Positions 32,343 through 41,080 of a stretch of 64,000 nt of DNA are shown here, piece after piece. Both the position numbers and the translations under genes were made by a program. Location: positions 2,914,001 to 2,978,000 of the forward strand of contig NZ_CP022958.1 in NCBI RefSeq assembly GCF_006496635.1, read 5' to 3'. Every line of letters starts with the position of its first letter. Position 1 is the stretch's first letter. Below the pieces are notes generated by a model. It worked only from the letters and a program-made list of their open reading frames with translations. It ran no database searches and was not told the DNA's origin. The stretch is from Azoarcus sp. DD4. Its GTDB lineage: Bacteria; Pseudomonadota; Gammaproteobacteria; Burkholderiales; Rhodocyclaceae.

Positions 32343-33224
32343 ATGCAACTCCAGGCCTGGTATCACTCCTGCTCCGCCGGCTTCACGCTGCGCGGCGAAC
32401 ACTCCCTGCCTTCGGGCAAGCCAGTCATCCATTTCGTGCACGGCAACGGCTATTGCGGGCGCACCTATGAACCGATGCTGGCGCGGCTCTCACACGACTT
32501 CGACCTCTTTCTGAGCGATGTGCAAGGCCATGGCGACAGCGACCACGGTGGCCGCTTCCATGGCTGGAACCGCACGGCCGAACTGGCGCTGGAAGCGTGG
32601 CGGGCCCGCGGCAGGATCTTCGGCAACGTGCCGGTTTTCGCCGTCGGCCACAGTTTCGGCGGCGTCATCACCAGCCTGATGCTGGCGCGTGCGCCGCAGG
32701 CGTTCTCGCGCGCAGTCCTGCTCGATCCTGTGCTGTTCACGCCGGCGATGATAGGTTTGATGGCCCTGTCGGATGTCGTCGGCCTCTACTCGCGCAACGC
32801 GCTCGCCCAACGCGCCCGCAAGCGACGCCATCACTGGCCGGACCGCCGCTCCGCCTATGCGGCCCTGAGCGAACGCGGCATGTTCAAGGGTTGGCGCGAG
32901 GAGGCGCTTTGGGCCTATGTCAATCACGCCCTGCGCGATGCGGCCAACGGTGGCGTCGAACTGAAATGCCGGCCCGCACGCGAAGCCGAGATTTTCAGCT
33001 CCTACCCGCGCCGGCTGTGGGCTTCGCTCGCCCGCGTCGTGACCCCGACGCAGGTGCTGCGCGGAGAAGGCAGCTATCCCTTCGCAGCCAAGGGGATCGC
33101 ACGCTGGTGCGTCGAAAACCCCCATGTGAGCCAGGCAGCACTTCCCGGAGGACACTGCTTCATGCAGGAAGACCCGGCGACCGCTGCGGCCGCAATCCGC
33201 AGCTTCCTCCTTGCCGGCGGCTGA
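32343..33224 (+). CDS. Alpha/beta hydrolase
   Basis: A 293-residue alpha/beta-fold hydrolase: HFVHGNGYCGRTYEP near residue 35, DVQGHGDS, nucleophile elbow GHSFGG (Ser about 103) and late GGHCFMQEDP with the catalytic His. Start at MQLQAWYHS. It follows srkA on the same strand; substrate not recognised. Confidence 0.87.
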   Translation: MQLQAWYHSCSAGFTLRGEHSLPSGKPVIHFVHGNGYCGRTYEPMLARLSHDFDLFLSDVQGHGDSDHGGRFHGWNRTAELALEAWRARGRIFGNVPVFAVGHSFGGVITSLMLARAPQAFSRAVLLDPVLFTPAMIGLMALSDVVGLYSRNALAQRARKRRHHWPDRRSAYAALSERGMFKGWREEALWAYVNHALRDAANGGVELKCRPAREAEIFSSYPRRLWASLARVVTPTQVLRGEGSYPFAAKGIARWCVENPHVSQAALPGGHCFMQEDPATAAAAIRSFLLAGG

Positions 33225-33234
33225 AGCACGCCGC

Positions 33235-33786
33235 TCAAGCGGCGTTCGACTTGCCTTTCCAGACCACCGGTTCGACCTGGACCGTGTCCTGCCCGTTGGT
33301 CACCCAAACCTGCCCATCCTGGATAGTAAACTGGAGCCGCATCGTGCGCCCGGTCAGCCTGGCAAGATCGGGGGCGGCCTCCGGCGGAATGTTGAGCACC
33401 GTGAGCCGCTCCTGGCGGGCAAGCTTGTCGCGCACGCCATTCCACCAGATGTCCGACGCACGCCCATAACTCAGCACCACGACTTCGGCCGCGCGTCCGC
33501 AAGCCTTGCGTATCCACTTCTCGTCCGGCTGACCGACGTCTATCCAGCGGTCGATCGCACCGGTCAGATCCTTCTGCCACAGGTCCGGCTCGTCCTCCAC
33601 GCACAGCCCCTTGCCGAAGGCGAGCGCCGGATCGGCATAGAGCGCATAGGCGAGTAGGCGCACCATCATTCTTTCGTCGGTCTCGGAAGGATGTCGCGCC
33701 AACGTCACGGCGTAGTCGCCGTAGTGGCTGCGATCCATGTCGGCGATCTGCAGATCCGCCTTGTATACCGTTGCTTTCAGTGCCAT
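33235..33786 (-). CDS. yaeQ: YaeQ family protein
   Basis: A 183-residue protein matching YaeQ along its length: MALKATVYKADLQIADMDR start, HPSETDERMMVRLLAYAL, DLWQKDLTGAIDRWIDVGQPD and VVVLSYGRASDIWW. The fold is related to PD-(D/E)XK nucleases; the family is reported to affect transcription elongation through RfaH bypass, but the mechanism is unclear. Ten bases after the next gene upstream on the same strand. An 8-base inverted repeat at 33228-33245 covers its stop. Confidence 0.93.
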   Translation of the reverse strand: MALKATVYKADLQIADMDRSHYGDYAVTLARHPSETDERMMVRLLAYALYADPALAFGKGLCVEDEPDLWQKDLTGAIDRWIDVGQPDEKWIRKACGRAAEVVVLSYGRASDIWWNGVRDKLARQERLTVLNIPPEAAPDLARLTGRTMRLQFTIQDGQVWVTNGQDTVQVEPVVWKGKSNAA

Positions 33787-33796
33787 GTCGCCGTGC

Positions 33797-34582
33797 TCAG
33801 TGGACCGTTGCCGTCGGGCGGCCGGCCCGCTGCCACGAGATGACCGCCTGGCTGGCATGAGCCATCACGATGTCGCGCCGATCGACCGGAAGCTCGCGTC
33901 CCAGCGCCGTGAACAAGGCCTGCGTCGCCTCTTGCCCGATGTCGTCGGTCGCCAGACCTTCCGCCAGACAACGGATCTGGATGTGCGCGAGTGCGTCGGC
34001 CGCCAGTCGCCAGCCCGCCACCGGCATGTCGCGGACCAGGGCAAGCAGCTGCGATCCTAGCTCGGCAGCAAGCCTGAGCGCTTCGTCACGCCCCTCTGCC
34101 GCAATCGCCGAATGCCACAGGGCCAGGTGTATGCCGCGGCGCAACTCGACCTTGAAGTCGATCGCATTCTCCTCGGCAGCCGACAGCGCCTCGAACTGCT
34201 GCAGGAAACGGGCATCGGCCTCGGCCGACAGTCCGGTACGCAGAGCGCCGATCAGCTCGGTCAGACCGGGAATCGCAACCAGGCCGAAAGCGCGCGTCCA
34301 GGCAAGCCCCCACTGATCCATCCCGGTCAACAACATGGCCAGACGCAGGGCCCGGGCGCTGTCGCCGTCTGCCGCCAGAGCCCAGTTGCCGAGTGCCTGC
34401 TGCAACTCCGCGACGCCCTCCCGGCGCGCGTCGTCGCCTGCTTCGACCGACAGGCGAAAGACTCGCGCGAACGCGTCCTGCGCCATCCGCGAAGCCTGGC
34501 GTTGGATGTCCGGGCTGGCCAGTGCGGCCAGTGGATCGGCCGGGATGGCCGGCAGCGCATTCTCGGAAGACGGGGAGGACAT
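33797..34582 (-). CDS. Hypothetical helical protein
   Basis: A 261-residue, Ala/Leu-rich, almost entirely alpha-helical, soluble protein that I do not recognise. No signal peptide or cysteine pair. Start MSSPSSENALP chosen because upstream codons look non-coding; its ribosome site is weak (GGGA). It contains WGLAWTRAFGLVAIPGLTELIGALR and a closing region with DIVMAHASQAVISWQRAG. Ten bases upstream of yaeQ and likely co-transcribed with it. Confidence 0.7.
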   Translation of the reverse strand: MSSPSSENALPAIPADPLAALASPDIQRQASRMAQDAFARVFRLSVEAGDDARREGVAELQQALGNWALAADGDSARALRLAMLLTGMDQWGLAWTRAFGLVAIPGLTELIGALRTGLSAEADARFLQQFEALSAAEENAIDFKVELRRGIHLALWHSAIAAEGRDEALRLAAELGSQLLALVRDMPVAGWRLAADALAHIQIRCLAEGLATDDIGQEATQALFTALGRELPVDRRDIVMAHASQAVISWQRAGRPTATVH

Positions 34583-34716
34583 GAAGGAATCCCAAAATGC
34601 GGCATTGTGCCCAGCAGGCACCGTTCGGGCAATCCGCGGGACAACGGCGGGCACGTCACACAGCCATCGCCGTCACCGGCGGTCTACATGCTACGACCGG
34701 CCGGCGATGCAGCGGC

Positions 34717-35214
34717 TCAGGCCCAGCGCAGCATCGAGCGTGGCCGTGCGTTGTCCGGCAGACCTTCGCGGAAGCCGCTGAGCATGCGACGCAGGGCTTC
34801 CGCATCCTCCTCGATGAAGCCGCGCTTGAAGTCGGTCAAAACAAGGCGGGAGCGAGTCAGCCAGTTGCCCGGCGCATCGTCGAGCGCGCACCAAGGCGCG
34901 GTTTCGATATCCGGCTCGTGCTGGGCGAGCCACAGCATCGCCTCGCGTTCCCGCAGACCATGCAGTTCGGTCCCGTGCTTGGGCAGCATGTGCGGGGTAA
35001 CGCCAGCAACTTTCGGACGCACATCCTCCGAGAAACGGCTGACCAGCTTCGATAATGAAAACAGCATGCGCCAGTCGGACGCGATCACGATGCGCGCCTC
35101 GTCAAAATCACGCACTACCGATTCGATCAGGGGCAGGCAACGGAAATCCTCGACCTCGCCCCACGGATGGGTAACGCCATCGAAATCCATGAAGATGTAG
35201 GCAGTACGGGTCAT
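34717..35214 (-). CDS. HAD-like domain protein
   Basis: A 165-residue HAD-fold protein. Motif I is FMDFDGVTHPW with the nucleophile and acid Asp; motif II is the IVIASDWR Ser; a late ALDDAPGNW and LVLTDF provide acidic metal ligands. The SDWR and DFDGVTHP pattern resembles the HAD domains linked to RNA-repair proteins (HAD_SAK_2), though here it stands alone. Start MTRTAYIFMDFDG by homology. Substrate unknown; divergent from fabI. Confidence 0.78.
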   Translation of the reverse strand: MTRTAYIFMDFDGVTHPWGEVEDFRCLPLIESVVRDFDEARIVIASDWRMLFSLSKLVSRFSEDVRPKVAGVTPHMLPKHGTELHGLREREAMLWLAQHEPDIETAPWCALDDAPGNWLTRSRLVLTDFKRGFIEEDAEALRRMLSGFREGLPDNARPRSMLRWA

Positions 35215-35428
35215 TGCTTGCTCATTGCTGTAAACCGGAGAAACCCCGGACTCCGAGGGTTCATTGATGCTGCATTGCAGAATATACTTCAAACCATCGT
35301 CCTGGCTGCAATACGGTGCATGCCTTTTTGCGCCGGCAAACCAGGATCTTCCTTCAATCGTCATCCCGCCGTGATGCAATGCCACGGCACCAGCAAATCA
35401 ACGACCAACAAGAAACCGGAGCTCCGTA

Positions 35429-36208
35429 ATGACACCGATCATCAATCTCGAAGGCAAAGTCGGCCTGATCACCGGCATCGCAAACGAAAAATCGATCTCG
35501 ACCGGCGTTGCCGAAGCCTGCGCCCAGGCCGGCGCCAAGCTCATCATCACCTACCAGAACGAGAAAACCCGCGCCTTCATCGAACCGATCATCAATCGCC
35601 TCGGCATCACCGACGTCTTCCTGCTCGATGTCACCCAGCCCGAGACCCTGGACACCGCTTTTGCCGAGATCGAGGCACGTTACGGAAAGCTGGACTTCGC
35701 CGTGCACAGCATGGCCTTCGCCAAGCGCGACGACCTCCACGGCCGCGTCGTCGACACCTCGTCTGACGGCTTCGCGCTTGCGATGGACGTCTCCACCCAC
35801 TCCTTCGTCCGCCTCGCGCGCAAGGCCGAACCGCTGATGGAAAAGGCTGGCGGTGGCGCCCTGGTGACAATGACCTATCTCGGCTCGGAAAAAGTCATTC
35901 CCAACTACGGCGTGATGGGTCTGTGCAAGGCGGCGCTGGAAGCCGCCACCCGTTACATGGCTGCCGAACTCGGTGGCAAGAACATCCGTGTGAACGCCGT
36001 GTCTCCCGGCCCCCTGATGACCCGTGCCGCTTCCGGCATCGCCGGCTTCGACGGTTTGATGGCCGCTGCGGTCGAACGCTCCCCCATGCACAGCCTGGTA
36101 ACCCCGGAAGACATCGGCGCCCTCACCGCCTTCCTGGTTTCCGACGCCGGACGCCTGATTTCCGGCGGCGTGCACTTCGTGGACGCCGGCTACAACGTCA
36201 TGGGCTGA
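35429..36208 (+). CDS. fabI: Enoyl-[acyl-carrier-protein] reductase FabI
   Basis: A 259-residue short-chain dehydrogenase of the FabI type. GITGIANEKSISTGVA-like nucleotide region (LITGIANEKSISTGVAEA), DVTQPE, HSMAFAKRDDL, the YGVMGLCK catalytic pair (Tyr-x6-Lys) and SPGPLMTRAASGI. It reduces trans-2-enoyl-ACP with NADH in the last step of fatty-acid elongation and is the triclosan target. Its ribosome site is CCGGAG. Ends 14 bases before a hypothetical gene. Confidence 0.95.
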   Translation: MTPIINLEGKVGLITGIANEKSISTGVAEACAQAGAKLIITYQNEKTRAFIEPIINRLGITDVFLLDVTQPETLDTAFAEIEARYGKLDFAVHSMAFAKRDDLHGRVVDTSSDGFALAMDVSTHSFVRLARKAEPLMEKAGGGALVTMTYLGSEKVIPNYGVMGLCKAALEAATRYMAAELGGKNIRVNAVSPGPLMTRAASGIAGFDGLMAAAVERSPMHSLVTPEDIGALTAFLVSDAGRLISGGVHFVDAGYNVMG

Positions 36209-36222
36209 TCGCGGCCGAGAGG

Positions 36223-36819
36223 ATGGTCGATCTATCCGCCGCGCGGGCGAAACTGGGTCGAGCAGCGCTGCTGCTTCCCGATCCCGTCCCGCCCCACCCC
36301 TTGCTCGACGGCAAACCTGAAATCGGCCGCGGCGAGTATTCAATCGTGATCGACAAGGGTGACGGCGAGCGCGTGTACAAAGTAGTGAGCTCGCCGGCCG
36401 ATTACTTCCTGCTGACCGCGCCCGACAGGCCGCAAGGCAAGCATTTTCCCATCGTCTATGCCGATCACGGCGTGGTCGGCCGGGCACAGTCGGGCTACCC
36501 GTTCCATCTGCTCGAGATGGAACGCCTGTACCCCCTGCAGGACGACACGCCGGCTGCCGACCTTGCCACCCGACTCATCGACGTCTATTGGTCGGCCTGC
36601 GAACAATGGAGCCGACTCGGCATGGACATGGGCCGCATCGCGCTCTATCACATGACCAGCAATCCGCTCGAGGTCAACGACAGCGTGCAACAGGCACTGC
36701 GGGCCCTGTCCGATTTCGTCGAGGAATACCACGTGCTCCCGGACATACTCAACGCCAACAACCTGATGACGCGCAAGGACGGGACCCTGGTGTTCGCCGA
36801 TCCGGTGTTCATCGCCTGA
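36223..36819 (+). CDS. Hypothetical protein with kinase-like C-terminal motif
   Basis: About 198 residues; the likely start is ATG 36223, immediately after GAGAGG, but a ribosome site this close is unusual. GEYSIVIDKGDGERVYKVVSSPADY looks like a glycine loop and beta-3 Lys, and the closing DILNANNLMTRKDGTLVFADPVF resembles a kinase catalytic loop (D-x4-N) plus DFG-like ADP. It could be a small atypical or pseudo-kinase. Follows fabI closely; not otherwise recognised. Confidence 0.65.
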   Translation: MVDLSAARAKLGRAALLLPDPVPPHPLLDGKPEIGRGEYSIVIDKGDGERVYKVVSSPADYFLLTAPDRPQGKHFPIVYADHGVVGRAQSGYPFHLLEMERLYPLQDDTPAADLATRLIDVYWSACEQWSRLGMDMGRIALYHMTSNPLEVNDSVQQALRALSDFVEEYHVLPDILNANNLMTRKDGTLVFADPVFIA

Positions 36820-36843
36820 GCGTACCAGCGCCCCCCGCACTCG

Positions 36844-37827
36844 TCAGAAGCCGATCTTGCGCTTGCTGCCCGGCCGGTAGCTGTCGAGGTCATCGGCAGC
36901 CAGGCGGTCGCGCCCGGCCAGCTTGGCACTGCCGAAGGCCGACATCAACGCCCGCCGCTGCGAGCGCGGTGGCAAGCTGGCCAGGCATTCCATGACGTCC
37001 TGCGGCGGGTCCATCGGAAAGCCCCAGTCATGTGCCGAAACGATGTCGCGATAGAGACGGCAGGCAATCATGAACGACTCGTCGGCATCCGGACGCGGCA
37101 CAACGTAGACATTCATCCGGTTGAGTATGGGCTCCGGGATGTTGCGCTCGTCATTGGCCGTGGTCACCCACAGTAAGTGCGAGGCATCCATCTCCACATC
37201 GACGTACTCGTCACGGAAACGCCTGGCGGTGTCATGCTCGAGCAGTTCGTAGAGCGGGCCGAGCGGATCGTAGCGGGCATCGCCGCCAGCCTTGTCGACC
37301 TCGTCGAGCACGATGACCGGGTTGGCGAGTTCGCCGCCAACCAGCGCCTGGGCAACCTTGCCGGGTTTGGCGTGGTTCCACTGTGCCGAAGCGCCAGACA
37401 GGATCCAGCCGGCGGTCAGCGAGCTCATCGATACGAAGTGGTAGCCGGTGCCCAGCCGTTCGGCGAGCGCGCGGGCAAAGTGCGTCTTGCCGATGCCAGG
37501 TTCACCCAGCAACAGGATGGGGGCGAAAGACACCGGTTCGTTACCGGACACCGCGAGCGCGAGCGACTTGCGGATGTCCTCGATCACCTCCCCAAAATTG
37601 GGGCAACTTTCATGCAAGGGATCCACACTGTCGGCCCGGCTGGGTTTAACGACGAAACGGGTACCACCCGTCTCCCGCATGCGCTCGTAGAAGGACGCGA
37701 GGGCCTCGTTGCGTGCCGGCGCACTCGCCTCGAGCGCCTTGTCCACGTCCTCTACCCGGTAGATCTGCCGGGAGTCGGCCAGCGGAATGCAGATTTCGTT
37801 CGGCTGTTTCGTTGCTGTCGCAATCAT
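36844..37827 (-). CDS. AAA+ ATPase, Lon-like ATPase module without protease
   Basis: A 327-residue protein starting at ATG 37827 with GAGGAGG nicely spaced upstream. It has an N-terminal region of about 100 residues, Walker A LLLGEPGIGKTH (106-116), Walker B VIVLDEVDKAGG (171-182), and a sensor-1 and arginine-finger region TTANDERNIPEPILNRM. The pattern is like Lon or RuvB-type remodelers but there is no peptidase domain. It is divergent from the FolE-like gene with a 181-base shared control region. Partner and substrate unknown. Confidence 0.85.
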   Translation of the reverse strand: MIATATKQPNEICIPLADSRQIYRVEDVDKALEASAPARNEALASFYERMRETGGTRFVVKPSRADSVDPLHESCPNFGEVIEDIRKSLALAVSGNEPVSFAPILLLGEPGIGKTHFARALAERLGTGYHFVSMSSLTAGWILSGASAQWNHAKPGKVAQALVGGELANPVIVLDEVDKAGGDARYDPLGPLYELLEHDTARRFRDEYVDVEMDASHLLWVTTANDERNIPEPILNRMNVYVVPRPDADESFMIACRLYRDIVSAHDWGFPMDPPQDVMECLASLPPRSQRRALMSAFGSAKLAGRDRLAADDLDSYRPGSKRKIGF

Positions 37828-38008
37828 CTTGGCCTCCTCGCCATTCACCGCAGTGTGCTCACCACCCGGATCACGTGCAACCCGATCGCCATCCGAGTCT
37901 ACGACTTTCGACAAGCAGGAGGCGTGCCGGTTTTGTTGCAACGCAGCAAACCAGTGCCGACAGGCATCCGGCGTATCATCGGGGCCACCAGTACGCGGAA
38001 ATCCGACA

Positions 38009-38686
38009 ATGTCACCCCCAAAATCGACACAGCCCGACAATCCATTGCCAGCCTGCGACCACGATCACACGCCCTCGCCCCGCCCCGGCACGATAGGCAT
38101 CCCGCGCGTGGGCGGCTTCGACCCCGTGGCCTTCGAGCGTGCCGTCACCGACCTGCTGCATGCCTGCGGCGTGGCACCGGATACCGCGCATACCGGCCGC
38201 ACGGCGCTAAGGGTTCGAGAACTGTGGCAAAAACGCCTGCTCGGCGGCTACGAACTCGATCCGGCCGAAGCGCTTGGAGAGGGTTTCGAGGACACGCGCC
38301 GTGACATGGTGGTCGTGCGTGGAATCGCCGTCCACGGTGTCTGCCCCCATCACCTCGTTCCCTTCCGTGGGCTCGCCCATGTCGCCTACCTGCCCGGCGG
38401 CCGTCTGCACGGCTTCGGTCGCATCGCCCGCCTGGTCGATGCCATCGGCCATCGCTTTACCTATCAGGAGTGGATGACGCGCGACATCGCCGACGCGCTG
38501 ATGCACCACGGTAGGGCATCGGGCGCCGCCTGCGTGATCGAAGCGGAACAACTCTGTCTGCTTCTCGGCGAGGACAGGCGTGGCGATGAGCGCGTGATCA
38601 CCCAGGCCTTCTCCGGCGAATTCGAACGTTCGGACCAGTTGCGCAATGAATTCCTGCGTGCCATCGCCGGCAACCGCCTGGCGTGA
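38009..38686 (+). CDS. Divergent GTP cyclohydrolase I (FolE)-like protein
   Basis: A 225-residue protein with the FolE fold signature. By-eye alignment with E. coli FolE places zinc ligands at Cys112, His115 and Cys183, and conserves His114 and Glu154. The catalytic-site Glu111 of E. coli is Pro113 here (VCPHHLVPF), and the catalytic His179 is Gln181 (EAEQLC); the basic RG loop and TTTTSLGG run are also changed. GTP ring opening to dihydroneopterin triphosphate may therefore be altered or lost. Starts 181 bases from the divergent AAA+ gene. Confidence 0.8.
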   Translation: MSPPKSTQPDNPLPACDHDHTPSPRPGTIGIPRVGGFDPVAFERAVTDLLHACGVAPDTAHTGRTALRVRELWQKRLLGGYELDPAEALGEGFEDTRRDMVVVRGIAVHGVCPHHLVPFRGLAHVAYLPGGRLHGFGRIARLVDAIGHRFTYQEWMTRDIADALMHHGRASGAACVIEAEQLCLLLGEDRRGDERVITQAFSGEFERSDQLRNEFLRAIAGNRLA

Positions 38687-38701
38687 CGATGCAAGCGCTG
38701 C

Positions 38702-39031
38702 TCAGTGGATCACGCGCAGATGGCCGCGGTGCGCCGACAGTTCGAGCATCACCACTTCCCGCCCCCGCAACGTGACCGATCCGCGAAAACGGTCGAAGCC
38801 GGAATCGGAGTATTCGAAGGCGTAGGAACGTTGCAGTACCAGCCGTCCATCATCGCCCCGTACCGGACGCACGCCCTGCCCCGCGACGGTTTCATCGAGC
38901 AGCTGGACGCCATCGCGGGCGCAGGCTGTCCGCACTGCGGCAATGCCGACCTCGCGCGCCTTGAGGCTGTCGAACCAATACCAGGCCACGAGACCCAGGG
39001 CAAGCAGGATGGCGAGTTCGTATCCGGACAT
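38702..39031 (-). CDS. DUF3301 domain membrane-anchored protein
   Basis: A 109-residue protein with one N-terminal membrane helix (ELAILLALGLVAWYWFDSL) and a small cytoplasmic or periplasmic domain containing AREVGIAAVRTACARDGVQLLDETVA and RRxYAFEYSxSG-like sequence (QRSYAFEYSDSGFDRFRG). This matches the DUF3301 family of unknown function. Between the folE-like and PiT genes. Confidence 0.85.
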   Translation of the reverse strand: MSGYELAILLALGLVAWYWFDSLKAREVGIAAVRTACARDGVQLLDETVAGQGVRPVRGDDGRLVLQRSYAFEYSDSGFDRFRGSVTLRGREVVMLELSAHRGHLRVIH

Positions 39032-39063
39032 GACACAACGGAAAGTGTGGGGAAGGACGCGCT

Positions 39064-40644
39064 TCAGCCTTGCCGAAGCGTGCTGCCGATCAGATGGTAA
39101 AGCCCCGCTGCCATCCCTGCCGACGCAGGAACGGTGATGATCCACGCGGTCACGATACGCACCAACTGCGAGCGCTTGACCAGTTCCTGCTTGTACACCC
39201 GCTTCAGATGCTTGCGCTCTGCCTTGGAGAAATTCGCCGGATCCTCGCTCCGCTTGGAACGCGCCTTCAGATCCTTCAGGAGCACATCCTTCTGCGCAAT
39301 CGATGCGCGTTCGAAACGGGCAAGAAAGTCATCGATCTGTTGCTGTTCGCCGGCCGGATGGTGGGCCTTGATCTCGGCGACGGTACGTTCGTAATGGCTC
39401 TTGAGAAATTCCCGCAGGAAGCCGACACCGAACACGCCGCCTACCACGGTATGCGTCGAACTGACCGGCAAACCAAGCTCCGAGGCGACGATGACCGTCA
39501 CCGTGGCCGACATCGCGATACTGAACGCGCGCATCTGGTCGAGTTCGGTAATCTCACTGCCTATGGTACGAATCACCCGCGGGCCGAACAAAGCCAGCCC
39601 CACCGAAATGCCGAAGGCGCCGATCACCATGACCCAGGTCGGTGGCCCGACGACGGTGCTTGTCCAGCTCACCCCGCCCATCGCATCCACGATGGCAGCC
39701 AGCGGCCCGATCGCGTTCGCCACGTCATTGGAGCCGTGGGCAAAGCTCAACAAGGCCGCCGCCAGAACCAGGGGGAGGTTGAACAAGCGGTTTACGCTGT
39801 CCTTCGTATTCGCGATCAACCCGCCCTTGCGCCTGAGCGTCGATCGAGTCCACAGGAAGACGAGTCCGGCCAGAGGCAGACCATAGAGTGCCGCCTCGAC
39901 AAGACGGATGGAAACAAGCCGGTTCAGCCCCTTCAGCAGCAGGAAGGCGCAGAAGATCCAGCTCACCACGGCCATGATGTAGGGCACCATCCTGCGCGCA
40001 GCCCCAGCCATGTCGACCTGATAGGTAATGATGCGCTTGATGATGTACAGGAAAGCGGCAGCAAAGCCTGCCCCCAGCAGGGGAGAGATTACCCAGCTGG
40101 TCGTGATGGCGCCCACGGTATCCCAGTTGACGATGCGCATCCCACTCGCAGCGATGCCCGCGCCCAACACCGCACCGATGATGGAGTGGGTCGTCGACAC
40201 CGGTGCGCCGAGCACATTGGCAAGGTTCAGCCAGAGCGCGCTCGCCAACAGTGCACTGAGCATGATCCAGACGATGGTTTGATCGTCGGGCAACAGGCTG
40301 CGGTTGAGGATGCTGCCACGGACGGTATCGACCACCGCCCCACCGGCAATCAGGGCGCCTGCCGCCTCGAAGACGGCGGCGATCGACAGCGCACCCACCA
40401 GGCTGATTGCCCTCGCGCCAACGGCCGGCCCGACGTTGTTGGCCACGTCATTGGCGCCGATGTTCATCGCCAGGTAGGCGGCGAGCATGGCGCCGATCAC
40501 CAGGATTACATTGCCGTCACCGCCGTGCACCACCGCATGGACCATCACCCCGACGAGAAAGAGGAAGGCGGTGCCGAGCCGCAGCAGTTCGCCGCGGCCG
40601 TGTGCAGCGGCGCGCTCGATCTCGGTCAGATGTTGCAGTTCCAA
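39064..40644 (-). CDS. pit: PiT-family inorganic phosphate transporter
   Basis: A 526-residue polytopic membrane protein. Two inverted PiT signature repeats are visible: IGANDVANNVGPAVGARA in the N-half and FAHGSNDVANAIGPLAAI in the C-half, each with following SxTH motifs (VSTTHSI, VSSTHTV). It carries metal-phosphate with protons or sodium. A hydrophilic loop of about 80 charged residues follows the second repeat before the last two helices. TTG is the apparent start. It may cooperate with PhoX in phosphate supply. Confidence 0.93.
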   Translation of the reverse strand: MELQHLTEIERAAAHGRGELLRLGTAFLFLVGVMVHAVVHGGDGNVILVIGAMLAAYLAMNIGANDVANNVGPAVGARAISLVGALSIAAVFEAAGALIAGGAVVDTVRGSILNRSLLPDDQTIVWIMLSALLASALWLNLANVLGAPVSTTHSIIGAVLGAGIAASGMRIVNWDTVGAITTSWVISPLLGAGFAAAFLYIIKRIITYQVDMAGAARRMVPYIMAVVSWIFCAFLLLKGLNRLVSIRLVEAALYGLPLAGLVFLWTRSTLRRKGGLIANTKDSVNRLFNLPLVLAAALLSFAHGSNDVANAIGPLAAIVDAMGGVSWTSTVVGPPTWVMVIGAFGISVGLALFGPRVIRTIGSEITELDQMRAFSIAMSATVTVIVASELGLPVSSTHTVVGGVFGVGFLREFLKSHYERTVAEIKAHHPAGEQQQIDDFLARFERASIAQKDVLLKDLKARSKRSEDPANFSKAERKHLKRVYKQELVKRSQLVRIVTAWIITVPASAGMAAGLYHLIGSTLRQG

Positions 40645-40726
40645 TGCAGTGGATCCCGTAGGCGGTGAGCGCGCATTGTTTCAGAAAAGCTGCACTCGCC
40701 CAAACGCCGCGCAGATAGTGCTTTGC

Positions 40727-41080
40727 TTACGACTTGGTGTACTTCTCTGCCTTGCCACGGGCGCGATCCACCGGATAGCGCTCCGCGTTGATCGCAAGCT
40801 TGCGCGCGGCGGCATCGGCCAGATCGATACCGAGCACATCAGCCAGCCGTACCAGGTAAAGGAGGACATCCGCGAGTTCCAGCGCAACTTCGCCCTGCAC
40901 CTCGGAAGGCAACTGCGCCGACTCTTCCGCCGTGAGCCACTGGAAGTGCTCGATGACCTCGCCCGCCTCGCCTGCAAGTGCCATCGCGAGGTTCTTCGGC
41001 GTATGGAAGCGCTCCCATTCACGTTCCGCGGCAAAGGAGCGGAGTTGGTCGCGCAGCGCGAGCAAAGCGTCGTTTGTCAT
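40727..41080 (-). CDS. MazG-like nucleotide pyrophosphohydrolase (iMazG/dCTPase type)
   Basis: A 117-residue all-alpha pyrophosphatase of the RS21-C6/MazG-like group. The metal-binding EAGE (EAGEVIEHFQW) and ELAD (LELADVLLYLVRLAD) motifs are present. It hydrolyses non-canonical or surplus dNTPs to monophosphates. Its ATG overlaps the stop of rlmJ by 4 bases. Confidence 0.92.
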   Translation of the reverse strand: MTNDALLALRDQLRSFAAEREWERFHTPKNLAMALAGEAGEVIEHFQWLTAEESAQLPSEVQGEVALELADVLLYLVRLADVLGIDLADAAARKLAINAERYPVDRARGKAEKYTKS

